DNA of 64,000 bases from Apostichopus japonicus (Eukaryota > Echinodermata > Holothuroidea > Aspidochirotida > Stichopodidae): the NCBI RefSeq assembly GCF_037975245.1, contig NC_092575.1, positions 9,022,001 through 9,086,000 on the forward strand, in the 5' to 3' direction. Made by a program: the position numbers and the translations under genes. Positions 56,040 to 64,000 of this stretch are shown piece by piece; position 1 is the first letter of the stretch, and every line of letters starts with the position of its first letter. The notes beneath the pieces are model-generated. The model saw only the letters and a list, made by a program, of their open reading frames with translations, had not been told where the DNA came from and did not search any database.

Positions 56040-57597
56040 TTGATTCACTGTATTACACTGTACTTCCATGGCTAGGCTTGTGTAGCATATATATTCAAAC
56101 CAAATAATCAAGAAAAGTACACCAATCACCCTTTTTTCCAGAATGAAAACTGGAAGACATTCCACCGAATGGAACACTAAACAGCATGAAACAACATGCA
56201 GCAATGTAATGAAAACTGTACAATGTGCTCCGTGAAAAATGAGCAAAATTACGCGTAATAAACATGTTGCAGCAGCCACTCTCAAGCGCTAGTCCTTTAA
56301 CTCTGTATATAGACTGAATGATCTCAAAACGGTAATTAGAATTTGAACACAAATTTCACCAGAATGCTAAATTATGTTCCGCTTTAATATATTGAAAAGA
56401 CATTTTGACCTGGACTATTCTTTGAATGTTAATGTTTGATCACTTTTTACTACATACTCAATTCATACTTATCCAGAAAACACACATAGGGACCATTCAT
56501 TGATACCATTTCGCATACAGTAAATCTCTGCTTCACCACATTTGCTACCTGTCCAGCATACCATTTGCATTGGCCAGCATTCACTGACACTTTTGAGAAA
56601 CAAATTGCAACTATTAAAAAAAAATAACTCATACATTATATTTCAGAGAATTGTATTCTTATTGACTGCAAAGAACTTTCTATTTTATCACCCAAAAGGG
56701 GATAGAATGCTTTATAACTTTTATGGTTTCCACTTTTCCATCGTACCTAGATGAAGTCTGGAATAATTGAAACAAACAGCAAATATTTTAACCATTTAAT
56801 AAATATACAGATGTACACATCCATCTGTTTTAGCTAGTATCATTTAAGTCTACAATTTAAACAATTTTCAGAGGGGAGGACGGGGGGATCATACCCCAAA
56901 CTCCACTAGAATGCTTGGCCCTATTTTGTAATGTCAGCAATAACAACTATTGTGCACCCCCTTCAAACGTTGCCCACCTGCCCCCACCCCCTCCCCGTTC
57001 AGCTTTGAGCTAGATCTGCCACTGTTGAAGATTGTTACAACTGGCCCAGCAAAGCAACAGTAGTAGCCTACCGCTATATCTTTCTTTATTGAGCTTCCTA
57101 ATTATGCCTTGGCTATTATCATATGAAAAACAAGTATTCATGTTTTGTTGTATACACCTTGTCACATATGAATTTTGAAGTACATTGTACGATTCTTATT
57201 AGTTAAGCTTACATTTAAGTATAAGGCCTAGATGTTAGGGTAAATATCAGCTCAGCAAATGTTCAGCTTATCTTTGTTTTTCATAATCATAAATATCTGT
57301 ATACTTATGGCTTAGCTCTAAAGTCTGAAGCAACTCTGAATGAAAACATGGTCATGCATGATGCACCACTCTGTGTGTATCAATATATACTGTTGACACC
57401 ATCGAGTCAAACCTGGAGGTTTCATCCCACAGTAAAGCCACGTACCAGTCATAGAGGGTCATGTTATTATGTGTTCCAGGGTGGTACTGATAATCTGCTA
57501 TACTGCATTACTCTCCCCCATTGCCCATTGTGGTTTGCTAACTAGTAAATGCATATGTGGGCTTAGAGCAGCAGACAACACATAGTTACCTAGCAAT
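56040..57597. other. Non-coding stretch
   Basis: Contains a GAGCTAGATCTGCCACTG hAT-like end near 57005-57025 with no clear partner; a C-rich patch lies just before it. The minus frames at 56095-56352 are Cys/Phe-rich without family resemblance. Confidence 0.35.
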
Positions 57598-58843
57598 GTG
57601 TCACGCCTGCATTGTATTTTAACATTCCTTGTGGGTGGAAATTTCCACAGGGCAGCCTAGGCCTTTGCAAATTGTTCATTTCTGCTTTCGAGTAATGTAT
57701 GCAAATTCCAGGAGGTGAACAATGGGGAGACGGGTTCTTCTCGAGTAATGTATGTAGATCCGAGCAAGTGCATAATGGGAAACGGGTACATCGGAATTCG
57801 TAGATTGTGCTTTGGCGGGTAAGGGCAGGGGTCAACTTAAGGTCGCTATATAAGGATTGGGGTGTGGTTGGATGAGGCATTCTGTGTGAGTCTCACCACC
57901 GTCCGGTCTTCGCCGTCTTATTCCTCGGCTTCTGTGTGTTAGCCGTTATCCAGGCTTCTTTGTATGAGCCTAGGCTTCTTTGTATGAGCCTAAAGACTGG
58001 GAACGTTGATATTTTGTGGCGTTGCGTTTTAGCCTAAGCCATATCAGCGTATCCTGAGGATTACTGTGTGTATCCGTTCTTGTCTTATTCGACGAAATCA
58101 TTTTGGACACATTTCTTTGTATATGTACACCGCAAAGGGCCGTTTTACTGTGTGTTACGTCCCTGGCCGTTTGACCAAGTTAATCCGGGATTTACTAATA
58201 GGACGATCCCGTAAGTTGATTTTTTGTCCGTATTACGCATTTAAGTGGTATCTGTATTTTTGATCGCACAGTAGGGTTTGTGGAGAAATTAATGTATTGT
58301 ATTTGAAGGAGTCCTCGATCTATGGCTCGCAATTCAGTCAGTTTGTTAAAATGTTTATCCATGCTTAGGCATACGAATTTGTAATTGTTTGGGGTCAAAT
58401 GCGTTTAAAGCATTTAAGGTATTTTTAGGTCGTATAAGTGTGTACGAATTATAAGTTCGCCTTAGTGCCTTTGGTTGGGTTGATTGATTTTGTATATTAT
58501 CATATGTAGTGGAACGGGTAGTTATCGCCAATTTGAGGGCGTTCTAACCATATTCTGTTTCCAAACATCGGGCTGCCGCCATTTTGTTATTGTGATATCT
58601 AGTATCGAGTAGCTATTATGTGTTTCATGGTAAGGGTTGACCTGGAGGTTCTTGGTATTATTTGGTAATTAGTGACACCATATTGGTTGTGTGTTGCTTG
58701 CTGACTTTACGTCAGATAGGGGCTTTTGACGTCATAGTTTGACAATATTCGTTGGTGTAGATATAAGTATAGCCATGTGTTTGCCATTTGGCGCATGCCT
58801 GAGAGTAGTTTTGTTGTGTTTTTGTCATATAGGGTTGCAGTGT
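57598..58843 (+). repeat. Possible solitary or 5' LTR
   Basis: The stretch could run from TGTGTCACGCC to GGGTTGCA. It has two copies of a CGAGTAATGTATG...ACGGGT block (about 57690-57790) in a U3-like position, a TATA box (CTATATAAGG, about 57846), a start-like TCTGTGTGAGTCTCACC about 30 bp on, and just after the end TGGGGCCCGACGG at 58848, which resembles a tRNA-Pro primer-binding site. No second LTR, gag or pol was found, so a host promoter is an alternative. Confidence 0.25.
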
Positions 58844-58915
58844 TGGGGCCCGACGGCTACGCTGGTGTGAGGGGCTCGCCATACCGTCTGGAGCTTCCTG
58901 CAGGGTACCAGCCGG

Positions 58916-58998
58916 AAGAAATCTAAGCGATAGAGAAGAAATCTAAGCGATAGAGAAGAAATCTAAGCGATAGAGAAGAAATCTAAGCGATAGGGAAA
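58916..58998 (+). repeat. 20-bp minisatellite
   Basis: Four copies of AGAAGAAATCTAAGCGATAG in tandem, plus a degenerate fifth. Confidence 0.95.
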
Positions 58999-59039
58999 AA
59001 TTAAGCGATAGGGCAAATCCTTAGTAGAGCTGTTTGGAA

Positions 59040-59456
59040 GGGTTGGTCGGGTTAGCGAATGCTAACCGACGTGTGTATTTTTGTGTTGGGTATTTATATG
59101 TTTCTTTTGTCGAGACCAAAAAGTCATTGGTCGTGTTGTAAATAAATTATATGTATCATTTCGCAAAATTCTTGGTGGTCTGTCATTTATTTATGTCATT
59201 CGTCTCGGGTGTCGAACGCTAAGCAGATTGAGACGTGTCCAGGTGGGGGATTACTCCTTTACTTGTGACACAATGTCTGTACCTTAAAATTATAGTTGTA
59301 GTCATTGACCAACATTTATAGGTTAGTTCACCAGACACATTCCACAGTCCTACTACTTAGCTAATAATTCGGTAAGCAGGTCGTCTGCTCGGGACAAATC
59401 AGCCAACTTTGCCTACTACATATCACCAACCACTGAGAGTGAAAACAGATAGAATC
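59040..59456. other. Non-coding stretch
   Basis: Includes a hairpin GGTTAGCGAATGCTAACC at about 59050-59067. No gene is seen. Confidence 0.35.
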
Positions 59457-59610
59457 ATGAGTGATGATAGCCACCCACTCCATCAATTTTTCGACAGATC
59501 TGTTATTCCCAGAAGTGGAAGGATGCAGCTACTACCGTCTCAAACAAATCGAAATAATATTCATTCCACAAGGCATCAAATTTTATAATGAAAACTTTCA
59601 ATGTTAGATC
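59457..59610 (+). mobile_element. Non-LTR retrotransposon, last codons of ORF2
   Basis: The frame reads MSDDSHPLHQFFDRSVIPRS and then GRMQLLPSQTNRN; in another frame, IIFIPQGIKFYN. This matches the closing segment of many LINE polyproteins (HPL...F--LPSGRR......TNR...SF-P--I-LYN). A one-base shift lies in the TNR region. It is followed by a repetitive 3' UTR and an ATCTA tail. Confidence 0.55.
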
Positions 59611-59689
59611 TTGTCTGGCAGTTTCTTCTGTTCTGACTGTACTCTCTTGCCATTGTCATGAGCTTTGTATATTGTGTTACTGCATGTTT

Positions 59690-60246
59690 TGAAATGTCTT
59701 TCGTTTTCATATTCTTACAATTGTTTGATACTGTACTTTTTATGTTTTCATATATTAATGTTTGTATCTCATATCCTGTTTTAAAATGTCACATGTTTTC
59801 ATATTCTTACAATTGTTTGATACTGTGGGTTTTAGGTTTTCATCCTTGAATGTTTGTGTCTCATATCCTGTTTAAAAATGTCATATGTTTTCATATTCTT
59901 ACAATTGTTTGATACTCTGGGTTTTAGGTTTTCATACTTGAATGTTTGTGTCTCATATCCTGCTTTAAAATGTCTTATGTTTTCTAATTTCTTACAATTG
60001 TTTGATACTGGGGGTTTTAGGTTTTCATACTTGAATGTTTGTATCTCATATCCTGTTTTAAAATGTCATATGTTTTCATATTCTTACAATTGTTTGATAC
60101 TCTGGGTTTTAGGTTTTCATACTTGAATGTTTGTGTCTCATATCCTGCTTTAAAATGTCTTATGTTTTCTGATTTCTTACAATTGTTTGATACTGTATGT
60201 TTTAGGTTTTCATATATTAATGTTTGTATCTCATATCCTGTTTTAT
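59690..60246 (+). repeat. 92-bp tandem repeat in a LINE 3' UTR
   Basis: At least six units with the phrase TTCTTACAATTGTTTGATAC and a TGTTTGTGTCTCATATCCTG phrase. The Phe/Tyr-rich open frames here are by-products. Alternate units are most alike, suggesting a higher-order two-unit period. Confidence 0.95.
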
Positions 60247-60269
60247 ATGAGCATGCAATTACACTTGTG

Positions 60270-60305
60270 GTTTAATAAAGTTGATCTAATCTAATCTAAT
60301 CTAAC
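60270..60305 (+). repeat. ATCTA tail of the LINE
   Basis: AATAAAGTTG followed by four ATCTA-type units, a usual non-LTR 3' end. Confidence 0.7.
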
Positions 60306-60789
60306 ATCTTCCAAAAGTACTGGTAGCTTTCCGTGACAACCATCAACAGTTACATTGCTCTGACATAGGGTGTCATAAATGCACACTGATTTCATGTATA
60401 TAGAGCGGCAGAAGACACTGCACGGTGTTCGGTTTATGAAAGTGGTGTTGAGATACTGTCCCGTAGACCAATGTGATAGAAAAATTATCTACAGTATGCT
60501 ACAAAACTCGTCTAGGCCTATTCTAATTGTGTGTAATTAAGTTAACAATTCTCAAACTGATATTGGGAAATATCAATTGTTACCACCCTGGAAGCTGGAA
60601 CACATCACATGACAGTCGTCCATGCATGGTGACCATGTGTTCATTGATGTAGTTCTTCTAGCCTATAAATAGGCTTTCTAGGGTTTTGACAAATACTGTA
60701 GCTTGATTCAAGCTATAGCAGAAAATAACTGCATTACTTTCTAATGTACTATATATTGTGATGACTGTTTTACAATATGTCAGATTCAA
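60306..60789. other. Non-coding stretch
   Basis: No supported feature. Confidence 0.3.
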
Positions 60790-61375
60790 AAAGTGATGTC
60801 CGAAACACATGGTGATGTCCGAAACATACTTTTAAGGTTATTTTGCTATAATACTTGTGAAAGATGTAAAAAGTTTTGAGTAGTGCAGTATGTATGGTTG
60901 CAACAACAGAAATTGTCAATTTGTCATATAATATATTGTCTTTTATTCAAGCAATGTTAATTAAAACTTGCTTCGGACATCACTGTTGTTGCGGACATCA
61001 CACACATGGACGGAAAAATTGAAATGGTTATCAAATCAAAACGGATGAGTAGAAATGTGTCATGTACATACTGTATTTGAGGGAATACTTATGCTTTAAT
61101 AAGAGCAACAAAACAGTCTTGTGGGTTTTAACATACTTCATATATTAGTTGCTTCATGATGTTTTGGACATCACCAAAATGTGGACGGAAACATTTTGCA
61201 TGTTGTTTAACTTTATTGTGTAATAAAATGTGGCTGAATAGACATGCATCTGATATATACAACTATGACAGTATTGAAAAAGCACTACACTTTCAACATT
61301 TGTTATTTAACCCCAAACTACGCCACTCACAAATTGGTGTATAAATGTGGATGGAAAAAGTGATGTCCGAAACAC
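60790..61375. repeat. Region with repeated GTGATGTCCGAAACA motif
   Basis: The motif occurs near 60794 and 60812 (direct), 60970 and 60990 (inverted, CGGACATCAC), 61165 (variant) and 61360 (direct). Copies with GTGGACGGAAA-type variants lie between. No gene is present. It may be a MITE with motif-rich ends. Confidence 0.5.
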
Positions 61376-61603
61376 TGGTCCGGTTTTGCAATAATTCGCA
61401 AATTCATCGCTGAAATTTTCTGAAATATTTATGAGAGGGAACCTTTAGCCACAAAGTTCAAACATGAAAAAACTATCTCAGGAAATTGTCTATGCTATGG
61501 TAGATACAGCTAGGTGGACTCTCTCCATGGGATTAATATTTGTATCTCTAGAATCTCTAATTGTTATGTTACAATGCTCCAAATGCCATGTATGCTAATT
61601 TGA

Positions 61604-61629
61604 ACGCTTAAACGTGAACGTTTAAGCGT
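61604..61629. repeat. Perfect 12-bp inverted repeat
   Basis: ACGCTTAAACGT, a GA spacer, then ACGTTTAAGCGT. Each arm is also nearly self-complementary at its end. No terminator-like context; function unknown. Confidence 0.8.
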
Positions 61630-61980
61630 CTACTTTATGCAAGAGATGCATAGTATGGAAAGCGATAAGAGTTACTGACAAATCGACCGGGGTGGTAAGA
61701 TATTCTTTAATCATAGTTCTTCATAAAGACAGGGTGTTGCTATTCTTCTCAACCCAAGTTATGCTTTTGACAGACTTAGGATTGTGTGTTTCAACAGTGG
61801 AAGGCTCATTATAGTTATGGTTTTGCAGTTGGTAATCACCCTAGTTATCATTTCATTTTCATTTATTTCCAGTATAAATATAAATATTTATAAAAAGGAC
61901 ATCAAAAGTGAGTATGTAACAAGAAATTATTTTAAAATGTTAGTGTACAAAACACAAAAAACAATAAATAAAAAAATAAA
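61630..61980. other. Non-coding stretch
   Basis: The open frame at 61784-62116 starts with a hydrophobic run but is mostly a microsatellite translation, so it is not called. Confidence 0.4.
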
Positions 61981-61984
61981 AAAA

Positions 61985-62120
61985 ATATATATATATATAC
62001 ACATATACATATACACACATACATATACACATATGTACACATATATGCACATACACATACACACACATACACATATATACATATACATATATAAATATAT
62101 ATATATATATATATAAAACG
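61985..62120. repeat. TA/CA microsatellite
   Basis: Mixed AT and AC dinucleotide runs, directly at the 3' end of the minus-strand LINE. Confidence 0.95.
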
Positions 62121-62135
62121 TACAAGTGCAGCTGT

Positions 62136-62552
62136 CTACAATAAATTTTCCAGATTACCATTTTGTAAATAAATAGCAGCACGATAAATAAAACTATTTC
62201 TATGCACATTAATTCTGAATTTTGGTGTTATTGCTTTGTTTCTCAAATTATACCTAGTAGTTTCTCGAAGTAGAGAGTTAAGTTCGGTATGCAAAGAATG
62301 TCTGTCATTTTTCTGTATGCAATTTACACTTCTAATGAACTCATTCTTAGCAGCATTGTTTACAGTACTCATAAGAAAGTTAAAATCTATATTTAAAATT
62401 CTAGAATACTTTAAAAAAATAATAATATTATCTTTAATTAGTAAAAAGTGATACCAAGCAGAAACAGCATATATTAGGTGTGGTAAGATATTGGCAGTAA
62501 AAACTCTTTTCCTTACATCAACATGAAAATGACCCAAGCTTAGATGATCCAT
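62136..62552 (-). mobile_element. Rex1-like LINE, C-terminal end only
   Basis: The 138-codon frame reads RVFTANILPHLIYAVSAWYH, AAKNEFIRSVNCIQKNDRHS and YNLRNKAITPKFRINVHRNS followed by FIYRAAIYLQNGNLENLL. These match, segment by segment, the C-terminus of the LINE at 41051-42648. It is truncated after about 420 bp and its frame is intact. Its cut end abuts the plus-strand Tx1-like LINE. Confidence 0.85.
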
Positions 62553-64000
62553 CTTTCTTCTACTCGATCAATCTTAAACTTGCTAATTTTAACTGGGAAT
62601 GTATAGTTATTGGGGGAGCCTTTAACTTTGTATTCAATTTAGAAATGGATAAAGAAGGAGGTAATCCTAGAACAAATTTTAATGCCAGGGAAAAGTGCAA
62701 GGATTTAATGAGGACCTAAGATCTAATATATTATGGAAGGAGCAAAACCCTGGGTATAAAAGATTCACCTGGTACGCAAACAAAATTATTGCTATTCATT
62801 GCAGACTCAATTTTTTCCTTATTTCACAAATTTACTTATTCGGTGACAAGAATTTTTTTCTCTGCCAGTTTCAATTCTGATCACTCAGTTGTTCTTTTTG
62901 ATATAAAGGTATTAAAGGAGGACAGATGCCCAAGTTTTTGGAAATTTAATAATTCATTGCTTAATGATCCGGATTACAAGACTTTGATACTCACCACTAT
63001 TTCAAGAGGTATAGACAATTATCAGGGTTGCAAACCCTCAGTTAGATGGAAACTAATCTAAAGTTACCTATAATAATGCTTATGTGGCTTATAATTAAAA
63101 GTAGGCTAGGGAGGGACGCCACAATGAAATCACTTTGATGAAGGAAATTTCAGTCTACGAACAAGATTTCTCCCAAACTAACTCCCCTGTTTGTTAAGAA
63201 AAATTGAAGAATACCAAAAATCAACTCCATGAACAGTATGATTATAAAATATAAGGTATTCAAGTTCCATCTAAGGGCAAGGTTGAGAGTACGGCCATCT
63301 AGAAAGGCGTAACAAAAAGTCCTGTTTTATTCAAAACTAAAAATGGCAGAAGGGATTGAGATGGTGGATCGCCCCCAAATTCTGAAGGAGTTGAGTGACT
63401 TTGCAAAGTTCTTTATAAAAGTGCAATATGTGCAATCCTAATTATATTTTCCATGATTTGAATGGTGACTCAAAGCTCACTTTTGAAGTGGCAATGGTCT
63501 GTGAGGGGAGTCTCACAGAAGATGAATGCAAGGGTGACCTATTATCTTTGAACGACCGTAAAAGCCCAGGAAGTGATGGTTTGACAGTGGAATTCTGTAA
63601 ACATTTTTGACCAGTATTGGAAATTTAGTTACAACTTCCCTAAATTATGCATATGACCACTTACAATTCTCCCCTGGTCAAGGCCGTAGTATTATTACTC
63701 TTATCGGAAGCCCCAGAAAGACGCAACTCTTGGGAAAAACTACTGCCCAATTCACTCCTTAATATAGACTACAAGACTTGTTCAAAGGCTCTTGCTTAGA
63801 GGATTAAGTCTGTAATTACATCTCTTATCAATCAGAACCAAACTGGCTTTGTTAAAATAGATTTATAGGACAAAATATTCCTTTCAAACTTGATGTTAGA
63901 GATTTCTATAAAGAAAAAAATAATCTGCCAGATCTATTACTCTTGGTAGAATTCAAGAAGGCCTTCGATAGATTAGAGTGGAATTTTATATTCAAATGTG
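62553..64000 (+). mobile_element. Tx1/L1-like LINE, decayed, runs off the window
   Basis: It begins inside the endonuclease (IVIGGAFNFVFNLEMDKEGG, where the family has GDFN, so the catalytic Asp is changed). Then come NPGYKRFTWYA and SDHSVVLFDIKV (catalytic SDH, about 62880). After FWKFNNSLLNDPDY there is a long decayed linker, then SLTEDECKGDLLSLNDRKSP with GSDGLTVEF (63500-63600) and, near the window end, FKLDVRDFYKEKNN and EFKKAFDRLEWNFIFKC, RT motif A. Many stops and shifts. It cannot be active. Confidence 0.75.

Noticed and set aside
56970-57025. CAGTGGCAGATCTAGC hAT-like right end
   Set aside because: No matching left end with an 8-bp duplication could be found; the CAGAGGGGAGGACGG candidate at 56870 does not pair well.
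59658-60275. Overlapping Phe/Ser/Tyr-rich ORFs that look like a repetitive membrane protein
   Set aside because: They follow the 92-bp DNA repeat, shift frame between units, and lie in a LINE 3' UTR.
61784-62209. Tyr/His/Ile-rich ORFs on both strands
   Set aside because: They are translations of the TA/CA microsatellite.
1-64000. CRISPR arrays, bacterial operons, ribosome binding sites, rRNA or tRNA genes
   Set aside because: The window is eukaryotic; the tandem repeats lack spacer structure, and no cloverleaf or rRNA sequence was recognised by eye.

Overview
The window is eukaryotic: introns with GT/AG borders, low gene density, AT-rich sequence and a large, varied transposon load. Only one host gene is recognised with confidence, UXS1 (UDP-glucuronate decarboxylase), on the minus strand. 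The mobile elements (RTE-, CR1/L2-, Rex1- and Tx1/L1-like LINEs, hAT, Harbinger-like and TTAA-type MITEs, and an XPG-nuclease transposon of Academ type) fit a marine invertebrate, perhaps an echinoderm or other deuterostome; this is inference.

Layout. 0.5-2.4 kb: broken RTE-like LINE (minus). 3.5-4.6 kb: dispersed 1.1-kb repeat ending in a palindrome. 5.4-34.0 kb: four UXS1 exons (33902-34026, 31183-31347, 6295-6352, 5450-5553). Inside the 25-kb gap between the second and third lie spliced-looking exons of an unrecognised gene on the same strand (27947 down to 9157). The same stretch carries a Harbinger-like element (12642-15786), a hAT element (16277-19044) that splits a second copy of the 1.1-kb repeat, a TTAA-flanked MITE (24246-25050), a palindromic minisatellite near 23.3 kb and LINE fragments. 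35-39 kb: Tx1/L1 ORF1-like relic, a TTAA-flanked element with a THAP exon, and small hAT-type MITEs.

39265-50097: a 10.8-kb transposon with inverted termini, a 4-bp target duplication (GAAC), subterminal arrays of a TTAA-centred palindrome, an internal tandem array of about 207 bp, and a broken gene of about 1,500 codons with XPG/FEN1-like nuclease motifs and a C-terminal CXC cysteine cluster. This is the most interesting object in the window. A Rex1-like LINE and a MITE are inserted in it.

50.8-56.0 kb: near-complete CR1/L2-type LINE (minus) with a nested set of four hAT-like elements inside its reverse transcriptase. 57.6-58.8 kb: possible LTR. 59.4-60.3 kb: LINE 3' end with a 92-bp tandem repeat. 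60.8-61.4 kb: repeated GATGTCCGAAACA motif. 62.1-64.0 kb: Rex1-like LINE end (minus) abutting a decayed Tx1/L1-like LINE (plus) that runs off the window.

Single-base disruptions appear in host exons (one extra G in UXS1, one extra C in the unrecognised gene) as well as in transposons, so some frameshifts may be assembly errors rather than decay.
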